A DNA stretch of 64,000 nt. Source: Bacteroidales bacterium (GTDB lineage: Bacteria; Bacteroidota; Bacteroidia; Bacteroidales; Marinilabiliaceae). Position numbers and translations under genes: made by a program. This document shows positions 46,693 to 56,230 of this stretch, piece by piece. Below the pieces are notes generated by a model. That model worked only from the letters and a program-made list of their open reading frames with translations. It was not told the DNA's origin and did not search any database. Position 1 is the first letter of the stretch. Each line of letters opens with the position of its first letter. The stretch spans positions 180,232 through 244,231 of the forward strand of contig JAKSLH010000002.1 of NCBI GenBank assembly GCA_024401335.1, written 5' to 3'.

Positions 46693-47178
46693 ATGAGGAA
46701 AATACTATTCCTTTTTGCACTATGCTGCCTTTCTTGCATCTGCAGCATGGCCGAAGAACAGAAATTGACCATCGTCTATCTCGATGGCTCAACCAAGGCA
46801 GAAGCGTTGGCTAACGTGGCTCGTATCGAAATCGTCAATACTAGCTACAAGATTATCTCAAAGGCCGATTATAAGACCGTGCTATTTGAGGGCGACGTGT
46901 TTGAATTGCATCGCATATCTTTTGTGAAAGATAACATCGTCGATCCTGTCGCTGTTTCAGACATCAAACGTCAAATTTCTGTAACAGCCTATCCTAATCC
47001 AACTAGCGACGTGCTTCATATCGACGGCAAGCCTGACAATGCACTCGTAACATTGTTCTCTATCAACGGTAGCATGGTTTTGTCTACAAAAGAGACTGAG
47101 ATAAACATGGGCGGCATGCAGCCTGGCGTTTATATGCTTCAATGCGGCACAGACATTATTAAGATAATCAAGAAATAA
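46693..47178 (+). CDS. Small secreted protein with T9SS sorting domain
   Basis: 161 aa: signal peptide (1-19, ending CSMA), a short beta module (LTIVYLDGSTKAEALANVARIEIVN) of the kind often found after the signal in Bacteroidales exported proteins, and a type A T9SS C-terminal domain (about 95-161: AYPNPTSDVLHIDG ... GVYMLQCGTDIIKIIKK). Apart from the sorting tail, little is left, so the cargo is very small. It lies 8 bp upstream of the SusD-like gene and shares its promoter. Role unknown. Confidence 0.75.
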   Translation: MRKILFLFALCCLSCICSMAEEQKLTIVYLDGSTKAEALANVARIEIVNTSYKIISKADYKTVLFEGDVFELHRISFVKDNIVDPVAVSDIKRQISVTAYPNPTSDVLHIDGKPDNALVTLFSINGSMVLSTKETEINMGGMQPGVYMLQCGTDIIKIIKK

Positions 47179-47186
47179 TTCGAATC

Positions 47187-49976
47187 ATGAAAAAGATTAT
47201 AATAGCAGCTGTTGCTTTCGTTGCCAGCTGTGCAACATCTGCGGCGCAGATATATCTGTGGAACGGAGGTGAAATTGAAAAGGGCTTCGAAACGCCGAAC
47301 TACATTGATAGCTTGACTTTCGAGCACAAAGAGAAATGGTATGAGGCTTGGTATGGTCCAGATGATATAAGACAAAGTACTGGTGAATGGAACGAGATGT
47401 ATTTGTGGAAAAACAACTCTATTCTGTTCACTTCTTGGCCAGACAGTGTGTCGTTCTCTTACATTGATCTCGACAAATACTCAACGCCTACTACCAGCGA
47501 CTTGGTCAATAAGTATGAAAGTGTTTACGACCCTATGTACTGGTATGATTGGAATGGCTCTCAATACAATCCATTAAACGTCATCAGCGGCATAATGACC
47601 AACGATTTCTATGTAGGAGGAGCATTCAAAAATGACATGCAGAATTGGAATAAGATGGCAGGTCTGTCAGCCGATGCTGTCAACAATATCAGTTCTGTAT
47701 GGGATATATCATACGAAGGCATAATGAGAGCCAATGTCATCGAACGACTGGTCGATGACGAAGACTACGAACTGACAGATGACGAAAGAATGCTATATAA
47801 GGCTGAGGCTAACTTCTTGAGGAACTTCTACTACTCAATAATATGGAAGTGGTGGGGTAACATACCATATAGCAAGACGGCTACGAGCAATGAGACATTG
47901 TACAATGCGCCACAATGTGACGCGACAACAGTGGGCGACAATATTGCTGCCGATCTTGAAACGATAATTGAGTCGGACGTACTTCCTATGCGATGGGAAA
48001 ATGCCAAGAGCGGGCGCATATCGAAAGCCGCTGCCATAATGCTTTATACAGACGTTATAATGTATAACACAGCATCGGAGAAATTTGCAGAAAACAAGAA
48101 GAAGGCGAAGGATTATCTGTTGCAGATAGTCAACAGCGGAGAGTATAGTTTGAACCCAGACTATGCAGCATTGTGGGAAGAGTCGGGAGAATGGTGCGCA
48201 GAATCGATATTTGAAGTGAATTACGATGACAATAATGAAAGAGGATGGGGCAGTCCACTTGCTAAAGGAGGTACTGTTTTACCTAAACTCATATCACCCA
48301 CAGATATAGGCTACTATGCTGATAGTGGATGGGGCTTCTTCCCAATGCGTGTTTCTACTCTGAATATGTACAAGCTCAGCGACGCGCGCCGCGATGCGAC
48401 ATGCTGGGACGTGCAAGGCGTTGAATACCAGGAGCGCTATCAGGACACTCATGTATGGCTCAAGAAGTATCGTGCTCAATCAGCTAACAACGTTTGTACC
48501 AGAGGGGACTCCGAAATGAACTACAACAACAATCTTAGAATCTACAGATATGCCGAGACATTGTTGTGGCTATCGGAGCTGACAGGCGACGCGAAGTATA
48601 TGAACATGGTCAGGAACCGCGCTGGATTGGCTGACACAGAGTATTCGCTTGAAGCCGTGATAGAGGAACGTCATCTTGAATTTGTCGGCGAGAACAAGCG
48701 TTACTGGGACTTGATAAGAACCGGCATGGCAGCAACTGAACTCAAGGCCAATGTGGACGATATAGACGATAGAGAGTACGATTGGACAGAGCAAGACAAC
48801 AAATATCTGCTCATCCCAGAGAGCGCTATGGAGACAGCCAAGATATATGGCAATCCGCTGAAGCAAAACAACCCATGTCCGTATGACATGTCGAAAATAT
48901 TGGAAGGCTCATCGTTTAATGTCACAAAAGACAATTCATTAATCATATTATCTGCTGATTGCTCGCCACTGAACGAGAGATACTACATCGTGGATAAAGA
49001 TGGCAACGAAACACTGGTCGCTGATGGTCAATATCTCTGCCCTGAAGCAGGCAAGTACACCTTCAGATTATATGCCAACTACAGAGACATTATTAATAGC
49101 GAAGATTATGTCGAGAGAAGCATTGTCTTATCTGAAGCTGATATCGAGGCCGATGCTATTTATGCTAAAGACTATGAGGATGTTATCAAGGTAAGCAAAA
49201 AATACAATCAAATCACCGCAGAATGTAGCGACGAGAGCGTTACAGTTATGCTTTATAAAGATGATTATGATTATAACTACGGAAGTAGTTTGACTCTGTC
49301 TCGAGGAGAACATACCATAAAGGTATACGTCAGCTCTAGCAAAGGAGTCGTAAGCAAGGATTACCTTGAGTATGAGTTCACTGTAAGCCAAGAAGATTTG
49401 TTAGCGGATGACATCGATAGATACATGGACAGACTCGCTAACAAAACATGGCGCATAGACAACCAAGAATATGGACACCTTGGTTGCGGACCGTCTGGCA
49501 CCGATGGAATGGAATGGTGGTCTGCGGAAGACAATGATAAAGCTGATTATGGTGTTTATGACGACCGTATCACATTTGAGCGTGGAGACCAGTTTGATGA
49601 AGGTGCGTTCACTTACGACCCAGGTGCAGGCGGTACAGTATATGTAAACCATGGTTGTCAAGATGCACTCTTTGCCGAAGCGACAGGGAACGGAACAGCA
49701 TATGAAGACGTAATGGTAGAGGTAGAAAAACAGACTTCAACGTTTGCTATTGTAACTGGCCTGTATCGAGGCGAGACTCATCTTTATTTGCAATTAGCGC
49801 CAAATACGCTTATGCCATATATTTCAGGCGACGAAGCGTATAACAATCCATTATACAGAATAGAGTCGCTCACAAACCAAAGGTTGGAACTTGTTTGCGA
49901 CTATGGAGAAGTGGCATGGAGAATGGTGTTTACAAGCGAAGAGCCAGAAGAGGATATTGAATGGGGACTACGATAG
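47187..49976 (+). CDS. SusD/RagB-like lipoprotein with C-terminal extension, frameshifted end
   Basis: 929 aa. Signal peptide with a possible lipobox VASC (Cys15). Residues about 20-95 hold two short beta modules (IYLWNGGEIEKGF; MYLWKNNSILFTSWPDSVSF), then a SusD/RagB fold (about 100-600), including AVIEERHLEFVGENKRYWDLIRTG and the helical DVIMYNTA region, which binds glycans with a SusC porin. After residue 600 come PKD-like and unassigned beta regions. No SusC gene adjoins it. The frame stops at 49976 after a GGGG run (49963-49966); with one G fewer, it would continue into the adjacent relic (see that entry). The end is probably damaged. Confidence 0.8.
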   Translation: MKKIIIAAVAFVASCATSAAQIYLWNGGEIEKGFETPNYIDSLTFEHKEKWYEAWYGPDDIRQSTGEWNEMYLWKNNSILFTSWPDSVSFSYIDLDKYSTPTTSDLVNKYESVYDPMYWYDWNGSQYNPLNVISGIMTNDFYVGGAFKNDMQNWNKMAGLSADAVNNISSVWDISYEGIMRANVIERLVDDEDYELTDDERMLYKAEANFLRNFYYSIIWKWWGNIPYSKTATSNETLYNAPQCDATTVGDNIAADLETIIESDVLPMRWENAKSGRISKAAAIMLYTDVIMYNTASEKFAENKKKAKDYLLQIVNSGEYSLNPDYAALWEESGEWCAESIFEVNYDDNNERGWGSPLAKGGTVLPKLISPTDIGYYADSGWGFFPMRVSTLNMYKLSDARRDATCWDVQGVEYQERYQDTHVWLKKYRAQSANNVCTRGDSEMNYNNNLRIYRYAETLLWLSELTGDAKYMNMVRNRAGLADTEYSLEAVIEERHLEFVGENKRYWDLIRTGMAATELKANVDDIDDREYDWTEQDNKYLLIPESAMETAKIYGNPLKQNNPCPYDMSKILEGSSFNVTKDNSLIILSADCSPLNERYYIVDKDGNETLVADGQYLCPEAGKYTFRLYANYRDIINSEDYVERSIVLSEADIEADAIYAKDYEDVIKVSKKYNQITAECSDESVTVMLYKDDYDYNYGSSLTLSRGEHTIKVYVSSSKGVVSKDYLEYEFTVSQEDLLADDIDRYMDRLANKTWRIDNQEYGHLGCGPSGTDGMEWWSAEDNDKADYGVYDDRITFERGDQFDEGAFTYDPGAGGTVYVNHGCQDALFAEATGNGTAYEDVMVEVEKQTSTFAIVTGLYRGETHLYLQLAPNTLMPYISGDEAYNNPLYRIESLTNQRLELVCDYGEVAWRMVFTSEEPEEDIEWGLR

Positions 49977-50103
49977 CTCTGATAACCTCTGGAAGTCAAC
50001 AACTCCAACACTTTATGCATTGATGATCGTATTTGACTTCGGTGGTAACCCAGAAAACTTCGAAGTTGAAATCTCTGAAATCATTATAATGGAGGCTAGG
50101 TAA
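49960..50103 (+). pseudogene. Out-of-frame relic of the SusD-like protein's C-terminal domain
   Basis: 47 codons in the +1 phase relative to the SusD-like gene, DYDSSDNLWKST followed by VFDFGGNPENFEVEISEIII, ending MEAR and a stop. The two pieces match the beginning and the end of a carbohydrate-binding-like domain seen in Bacteroidales surface proteins (...NLWKS...; ...DFGGNP-x-TEV-x-IS-x-I), with the roughly 100 residues between them missing. So both a frameshift and an internal deletion are suggested. Family assignment is from memory. Confidence 0.55.
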
Positions 50104-50136
50104 TCTAGTCAAGTCCATTATATAGAAATGAAAATG

Positions 50137-50166
50137 GAGGCTGTCACTTAAGAAAGTGGCAGCCTC
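50137..50166 (+). terminator. Terminator after the SusD-like gene
   Basis: GAGGCTGTCACTT pairs with AAGTGGCAGCCTC (13 bp, one G-U) around AAGA, followed by TTGTTTTGTTT. The position after the relic (50103), not after the 49976 stop, supports the idea that the gene once ended at 50103. Confidence 0.88.
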
Positions 50167-50317
50167 TTGTTTTGTTTGAGCAGATTGTATTTATTGTGAG
50201 GTATTAAAACATACACCCAAAGTGAGCATACATTCCTGCGATCTGTACATAATAAGAAAGCCGAGAGAAAAATCAGCGTTTCCTACGCTTAAAGTAGAGT
50301 TTTACAAAAAAATAACT

Positions 50318-50325
50318 TAGCTTTG
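50318..50325 (+). promoter_or_regulatory. -7 box for the rhamnosidase gene
   Basis: TAGCTTTG on the plus strand, 43 bp before the chosen ATG at 50369. Confidence 0.45.
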
Positions 50326-50368
50326 AAAAAAATGCAGTTGGTTGTTTGTTAAAATGAGTCGACTAAAT

Positions 50369-53308
50369 ATGAAATCGTTTATCAATCTTACTTTCGCAGG
50401 TCTTTTGCTATCCTGCTCTTCTGAATCTCAATCTGATCTCGAAGGTGCTCAATGGATTGGCACCGATGAAGTGGTGCTCAACGCTCAGTACCTCGCCGAA
50501 TTTTCGGTATCATACGATGTTTCGTTACAGGATGCTGAGAAATCTGTATTCTACTTTGGTGGTAACGATGAGCGACTGATGAACCGCAACCTGAATCACA
50601 TGGGTGTGGAAAACAGGGCAGGGGAGATTTACTTTGCTCTTACTCTCGCTCAAGATGAGGTCTCTCTATCGCGTCGTGGCTATGATGGTGATGGCAAGGT
50701 GCGTGAGTTGCAAACCATTGCCTTGCCCGCAGAATGGAAAGGTTCGACACTTCACGTCAAGGCTGAAATAGAGCTTGGCGTAATGCATCTGGCTGTCAAC
50801 GATTCGTTGCTGGGTGATATCAAGATCACTCCTAATGAACATACAGGTGGTGACTATATTGCTTATCCTGTTTTGGGAGAGATTGGCTGTAGTGGAGTAA
50901 TCAAGAATGTAGAGGTGCGCAACCTACGTTCGCCATATACCTTATATTTTAATGCAGAAGCATGGAAGGATCAGGAACTGTTCGATCCGTCTAACTTGGG
51001 AATGCCTGTTCTACAAAGTGTCCTGACCCTGAAGGACAAGCCTATCGCAAGTGCTACCCTCTATGCCACCGCTCGTGGCATCTATGATGTTTATCTCAAC
51101 GACCAGAAGGTGGGCGAGGACTACTTTGCACCTGGTGTCTCACAGTACAACATGACTCATTACTATCAGACCTACGACATCACTAAGATGCTCTCTGCCG
51201 GAGAAAACCGTGTGACCGCTCTGCTTGGCGAAGGATGGTGGATGGGGCCTATCGGATTCTGGAGTCGTGGCATCAATCACTTCGGCGATCAGCTCTCTTT
51301 TTTGGCTCGCCTTGTAGTTCGCTATGCTGACGGAGAAGAGCAGGTGCTGGTGACCAACGACAAGGATTGGATGGTGGCAACGGATGACGAAATACGCTTT
51401 GCTTCGCGCTTCCATGGTGAGATAATCGATGGCCGATGCAAGGCGGAGAACTGGAAACCCGCACAGGTCTTGACGCTCGATGGACATCTCCCATCTGAGT
51501 CGGCTGTCAACATGCCTGCAGTTGATGACTATTCGCAGTTCCAGCTCTTGCCACAAACCGACGAGGGCGTCAAGCAACGTCATCTGCTTACTGCTCAAAG
51601 CATGGAACAGGTCCGTCCTGGTGTCTTTGTCTATGACATGGGTCAGAATATGGCTGGTTTGCCGATTGTCACCTTCCACGGTTTGAAGGCTGGTCAGAAG
51701 GTGCGTATGCGCTATGCCGAGGTCAAGTATCCTGATATGAAGGAATATGCTTTGAACAAAGGTATGGTGATGATGGAGAATATCCGCGCCGCCTTCGCTC
51801 AAGATATCTATTACGCAGGTGGCCGAGAGACCGAAACTTTTGCGCCTCACTTCACACTCCATGGCTACCGATATGTGGAGATATCTGGTATTGACGAACC
51901 TCTTCCTCTTGCTGATGTGCAGGGACGCGTCCTGAGCAGCATTCAGCTGGCTAGCGGATTCGAATGCAGCAATCCGCTCGTCAACCGCCTGTGGCAGAAC
52001 ATACAGTGGTCAACGCTCGGCAATTTCATATCTATCCCTACCGATTGCCCGCAGCGTAACGAACGTCTTGGTTGGGGTGGCGACATCAATGTCTTCTCAC
52101 GTACATCTACGTTCATTGCCAACAACTACGACTTCCTGCGTCGCCACATGCGTAATATACGCGACCTGCAAGACGCGAATGGCATGTTCCCTGATATCGC
52201 TCCGGTCAACGGTGGCTTCGGCGGTTTCCTTTGGGGTAGCTCTGGCATTACCATCCCTTACGAGGCTTGGAGACAGTCCGGACGTACCGAGATTCTTGAG
52301 GAGAATTACGATGCAATGAAGCGATACATGGAGTTCGTCAATCAGAACTATATCGAGGAGTCTACGGGTCTTCTCATCCAGTCTCGCCTCTGGGGTGGAC
52401 TGGGCGACTGGCTCAACCTCGAATATGGCAAGCTTGACAACTCGGCGCAATATGAGTGCTACTACATCTTCGAACTGCAATGTATGGCAGAAATGGCCGA
52501 CGCGCTTGGTCGTGCCCAAGATGCTGCTCTCTACCGTCAGAAGTCACAGGAGCGTAAGGCATTCTATGTAGAGCATTATGTTGACAAGGAGACGGGCAAG
52601 ACTCTCTATTCAAACTTCGATACGGCTCGTGATGGTCAGATTTGTGACTATCAGGCTATGTATGTGCTGCCACTTGCCTTTGGTGTGATTGATGATGACG
52701 ACCTCCGTCAGAAGATGGCCGACAACTTTGTGGCAACCATCGAGCGTACCAATACTACCGATCAAGGTGTCATCTGTCCTGCCTATTCGCTTATGACTGG
52801 CTTTGTGTCTACCGCTTGGATATGTCAGGCATTGAGCGAGAATGGCCGTGCAGATGTGGCTTATCGCCTGCTTCAGACAACCACCTATCCTTCTTGGCTC
52901 TATCCTGTGACTCAGGGTGCTACCACCATCTGGGAACGTCTTAACTCATATAACGACTTCGAGGGCTTCGGAGGTAACAACTCCATGAATTCCTTCAACC
53001 ATTACAGTTTCGGAGCTGTGGGTCAATGGATGATGACTCGTGTTGTGGGTATCGACCGTGATCCTGCCTCAGCTGGTTTCCGTCACTTCACACTGCATCC
53101 TGTGCCTGATCCTACACATCAGATGACATACGCTCATGGTTGGTACGACTCTCCATACGGCACTATTCGCGCTCGCTGGGAGCTTCAGGATGATAAGTTC
53201 ATCTATAGGTTCACCATCCCACATGGCTGTTCGGCTACTCTCATCGTCGAAGGTCAGGAACCAAAAGAATATGGTGCAGGAAGCTATGAAACAGAGATTC
53301 AGCTATAA
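50369..53308 (+). CDS. Alpha-L-rhamnosidase, GH78
   Basis: About 979-aa exported enzyme (lipobox LLLSC; MKSFINLTFAGLLLSC) releasing terminal L-rhamnose from glycans such as pectin side chains or plant glycosides. An N-terminal beta-sandwich is followed by the Bac_rhamnosid domains (about 225-560: ATARGIYDVYLNDQKVGEDYFAPGVS) and the (alpha/alpha)6 catalytic barrel with TDCPQRNERLGWGGDINVF carrying conserved acidic residues, then WLYPVTQGATTIWERLNSY and the C-terminal beta domain. The start at 50369 puts the signal first; two upstream Mets are open. It is a single gene beside the SusD-like gene, a minimal glycan-use locus. Confidence 0.92.
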   Translation: MKSFINLTFAGLLLSCSSESQSDLEGAQWIGTDEVVLNAQYLAEFSVSYDVSLQDAEKSVFYFGGNDERLMNRNLNHMGVENRAGEIYFALTLAQDEVSLSRRGYDGDGKVRELQTIALPAEWKGSTLHVKAEIELGVMHLAVNDSLLGDIKITPNEHTGGDYIAYPVLGEIGCSGVIKNVEVRNLRSPYTLYFNAEAWKDQELFDPSNLGMPVLQSVLTLKDKPIASATLYATARGIYDVYLNDQKVGEDYFAPGVSQYNMTHYYQTYDITKMLSAGENRVTALLGEGWWMGPIGFWSRGINHFGDQLSFLARLVVRYADGEEQVLVTNDKDWMVATDDEIRFASRFHGEIIDGRCKAENWKPAQVLTLDGHLPSESAVNMPAVDDYSQFQLLPQTDEGVKQRHLLTAQSMEQVRPGVFVYDMGQNMAGLPIVTFHGLKAGQKVRMRYAEVKYPDMKEYALNKGMVMMENIRAAFAQDIYYAGGRETETFAPHFTLHGYRYVEISGIDEPLPLADVQGRVLSSIQLASGFECSNPLVNRLWQNIQWSTLGNFISIPTDCPQRNERLGWGGDINVFSRTSTFIANNYDFLRRHMRNIRDLQDANGMFPDIAPVNGGFGGFLWGSSGITIPYEAWRQSGRTEILEENYDAMKRYMEFVNQNYIEESTGLLIQSRLWGGLGDWLNLEYGKLDNSAQYECYYIFELQCMAEMADALGRAQDAALYRQKSQERKAFYVEHYVDKETGKTLYSNFDTARDGQICDYQAMYVLPLAFGVIDDDDLRQKMADNFVATIERTNTTDQGVICPAYSLMTGFVSTAWICQALSENGRADVAYRLLQTTTYPSWLYPVTQGATTIWERLNSYNDFEGFGGNNSMNSFNHYSFGAVGQWMMTRVVGIDRDPASAGFRHFTLHPVPDPTHQMTYAHGWYDSPYGTIRARWELQDDKFIYRFTIPHGCSATLIVEGQEPKEYGAGSYETEIQL

Positions 53309-53394
53309 ATAGGTAGGTGTTCAATGGTGATTGATGTCCTCTATATCATCGATCCTCAATATGCAGTGATTTTACAGAGCATATCGCGCGACCT

Positions 53395-54855
53395 TTATTG
53401 TTGCGGAATTATAAGTTCCCAATGACCGCCTTTTTTTGGTCCTACTCGTTTGATAACACCTCGCTCTAGCATAGCTTTCAAACGATTCGCTACGGCTCTA
53501 GGTGTAATGTTCAATTTCACAGACATCTCGTGTTGAGTTATGTCTGGCTTTTCTGCTACCAACTCTGCTATTTCACGTTCTTTTTTCTGCAAGTTCGCTA
53601 TGAACATTTGCAGTGTTTCTTCTGAAGTTTTTATGAAGTTTTTATGAAGTTCATTTGAAGTTTCTTCACTTGAAATACCCACAGAAGGCCTTTTGAAAGT
53701 AATTGTAACAGTTCCATTGCCAGTTGTCCACTCAGGTTCGGCAACACCTTGCTCTCTACAAAGTTCAATCATACGATTAGCACCAGTTCCCCATTTCTCA
53801 AGGTTCTTCGTCAGGTAAAGAACCTGCGCAATCTTCTTATTGTATGGGTACGACTCATGACTCATCCTGATTGTGTCTGTCGTGAGTTGTGGAGGAAATT
53901 TGCCTGGGTTCACTATTTCAACTCTGTCGTCGTATATGGCAAGGCTTACGCTTGCGCTAGTTCGTTCGTATTGACGATGGCAAAGAGCATTAGTCAGTGC
54001 CTCTCGTAAAGCTTCTATCGGAATTTCCAACTTTTCTTCTCTGAGAAGGCCTTTGACCTCTCCGCTAATGCGTAAGTTACGGAAAAGGAAAGCTATTCCA
54101 GCATCAAGAAGTTCAAAGAAGTTGCCCTGCTCCATTTTGTTGTCAATGAAGATCATTCTGTTGTTACCCTTGAAGTAACCCATCTTCAACTCCATCTCTG
54201 GGTAGTTGCTCGTGTCTTTCGCAAAGAGTGCGACCGCAGCATTCGTTGGCTTGCCGTTGTTGAGAAGATCAAGTTTGGCAAGCACTTCAATAGTGCTCTC
54301 ATCTTCGGCATCGGGATTCATGCGGCCACTTCTGACACCTTTAGTCACTGCTGTACGAATTCTCTTTTCATCAAGGTCATCAACAGACATGTTGTTGGCG
54401 GTCATAGAGTCCCAACGGAATTTGTCTGCATCACGAACGCGAAGCATATCCTCATACATCTGTTGAGGCATAGCCATAGTTGTGCTTTCAAGCTTATAGT
54501 ACGGCTTGCCATCAAACACGTATGGAGCTGCACTGAAAAGGTTCTTATCTGCGTGCAAAACAACAAGCTGCTTCCCTTCTGAATCTGGGACATCGACATA
54601 CTCGACTGCCATGTTCACGACAGGTTCTAACTTGCGTATCTCGCGAGCTATTTCCTGACGGGTGTTATCTGTTACTACCTGTCCGATTATTTTCAATGAT
54701 GTAGGAGCGATACCAATAATGACATAACCTCCGTCACTATTGAGCATGGCGCAGACTGAATGCATGGCATCTTTCAGTTCGCCAGTTGTCTTCTTCAACT
54801 CAACCGTGCGTGTTTCATCTATTTTGATAAGCTCTTGTATATCTTGTATCGTCAT
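53395..54855 (-). CDS. AlbA_2/schlafen-type putative regulator with ATPase-like and wHTH domains
   Basis: 486 aa. The N-terminal AlbA_2 domain (about 1-130) has VELKKTTGELKDAMHSVCAMLNSDGGYVIIG; then a GHKL-like region (about 270-385: IPIEALREALTNALCHRQYER and IYDDRVEIVNPGKFPP) and a C-terminal winged helix (about 425-480: PDITQHEMSVKLNITPRAVANRLKAML). Family members are putative transcriptional regulators. The linker before the winged helix is encoded by four tandem 11-bp units (53623-53666), so a change in copy number would shift the frame and remove or restore the DNA-binding end. Confidence 0.85.
   Translation of the reverse strand: MTIQDIQELIKIDETRTVELKKTTGELKDAMHSVCAMLNSDGGYVIIGIAPTSLKIIGQVVTDNTRQEIAREIRKLEPVVNMAVEYVDVPDSEGKQLVVLHADKNLFSAAPYVFDGKPYYKLESTTMAMPQQMYEDMLRVRDADKFRWDSMTANNMSVDDLDEKRIRTAVTKGVRSGRMNPDAEDESTIEVLAKLDLLNNGKPTNAAVALFAKDTSNYPEMELKMGYFKGNNRMIFIDNKMEQGNFFELLDAGIAFLFRNLRISGEVKGLLREEKLEIPIEALREALTNALCHRQYERTSASVSLAIYDDRVEIVNPGKFPPQLTTDTIRMSHESYPYNKKIAQVLYLTKNLEKWGTGANRMIELCREQGVAEPEWTTGNGTVTITFKRPSVGISSEETSNELHKNFIKTSEETLQMFIANLQKKEREIAELVAEKPDITQHEMSVKLNITPRAVANRLKAMLERGVIKRVGPKKGGHWELIIPQQ
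53623..53666. repeat. Tandem 11-bp repeat inside the AlbA_2 gene
   Basis: Four consecutive units on the plus strand: tgaagttttta twice, then tgaagttcatt and tgaagtttctt. Unit length is not a multiple of three. It encodes the linker before the winged-helix domain. Confidence 0.85.
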
Positions 54856-54895
54856 AATCCAAAACTATGCTATTGTATAACGTTATTTTGACGTT

Positions 54896-56209
54896 TCACA
54901 TGTCTTTGGTCCCAAGTATGCGTATGTCGTACGTATATTGCGGCTGCATATCTGTCAGGATGGTGGCTCGTGCTTTCAGCTCGTCAAGATCGGCCTGCTG
55001 GCTATTGAATAGGCAGTTGGCTATGACGCAATGTTGTTTCTCTTTGTCGACGGCTATCAGGTCAATGCTGTTTTCGCCTCCTTTCTCCCAGTAGTCGACC
55101 ACTATGTCATATTCTCCCGATTCGCGATAGAGCTGTCGGAAGTATTTCTTGAGCATCGTCTCGCTATATGCACTATAGTCTTCGTTTATCTTCTGCATGA
55201 CATAGCTGTAGTCACCAAACTCTACTGCACTGCGATGGCGATAGATATATCTGAACCAGAACGATAGGAAATTGTCTCTCAGCCCATAACGCACATTGCG
55301 TGTGTTGTCGGGTTGCAGATATGGACGGTGGCGACGTATCAGGCCGTATATGCGTTCGAGTTTGTCAAGATAACCTCCGCATTCCACACCGATGGCGCTT
55401 GTTATTTCGTTGCGCGTGGCCTTGCCTTCCGATATGGCATAGAGAATGGAGAAATAGGTCTGCGAATCACGACCGAGCTCCTCTATGAGCATGTCGCGCC
55501 CTTCGGTGATGAACATCGAGCCGTCTGATAGGACCGTCCGAAATATGTCGTCGCGCGTGAAGGCGTTATTGCCGACGAGCTCTCTGACATAGCTAGCTAC
55601 GCCTCCGGTTATCATGGCAAATGCTAGCAGGTCGTCTGTTGAGTACGACGGATTGTGCTCGGCGAGTATTTGCTTGAGCGTTGTTATCGGGAATGGTGCA
55701 AGATGGATGCGGTGGTCAATGAGCGTGGCGAAAGGTGCACTGTCGTCATCGAATATTTTCGTCATCTGCGAATGGTTTGATCCGCATAGGATGAGGTTTA
55801 TCTTTTTACCGTTTTTGTTTGCTCTCCAGATGTCGGCTATCTGGTCAAAGATGCCGGCATTGATCGATAGCAGATTCTGGCATTCGTCTATGATGAGGGT
55901 GTAGTTGATGCTGGCTGCTTGGTCAATGAGCTGACCTAGCAAATCTGCAAAAGAGCTTGATGCCTGCAAATCGACGTTGAGCCAGCTGCTGGCTATTCTC
56001 ATCACGTCATTGCAGAGCAGATGCTCGTTTTTGCGTTCTACAAAGAAATATACGACGGGTATGATACGTCCACCCAATGCGTCGCGCAGTAGTGCCGTCT
56101 TGCCTATGCGTTTGCGTCCGCTTATCACGGTCAGCTGCGGCTCTGTGGCTGATAGCCTCTCAATGCTACGTAGCTGTTCGGTCTCTTTGTCTCTTTGGTA
56201 GAATGACAT
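54896..56209 (-). CDS. AAA ATPase with C-terminal nuclease-like (DUF234-type) domain
   Basis: 437 aa. Walker A in LTVISGRKRIGKTALLRDAL, Walker B TLIIDECQNL, sensor LILCGSNHSQM, then a winged-helix region (RNEITSAIGVECGGYLDKLERI) and a C-terminal DUF234-type segment: DYWEKGGENSIDLIAVDKEKQH, resembling a PD-(D/E)xK core (E...D-x-I...). The family is widespread, function poorly defined, possibly linked to mobile or toxin-like elements. It follows trpF by 21 bp and precedes the AlbA_2 gene by 40 bp. Confidence 0.85.
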   Translation of the reverse strand: MSFYQRDKETEQLRSIERLSATEPQLTVISGRKRIGKTALLRDALGGRIIPVVYFFVERKNEHLLCNDVMRIASSWLNVDLQASSSFADLLGQLIDQAASINYTLIIDECQNLLSINAGIFDQIADIWRANKNGKKINLILCGSNHSQMTKIFDDDSAPFATLIDHRIHLAPFPITTLKQILAEHNPSYSTDDLLAFAMITGGVASYVRELVGNNAFTRDDIFRTVLSDGSMFITEGRDMLIEELGRDSQTYFSILYAISEGKATRNEITSAIGVECGGYLDKLERIYGLIRRHRPYLQPDNTRNVRYGLRDNFLSFWFRYIYRHRSAVEFGDYSYVMQKINEDYSAYSETMLKKYFRQLYRESGEYDIVVDYWEKGGENSIDLIAVDKEKQHCVIANCLFNSQQADLDELKARATILTDMQPQYTYDIRILGTKDM

Positions 56210-56230
56210 GTCGTTTAATGGGCTTCACTC

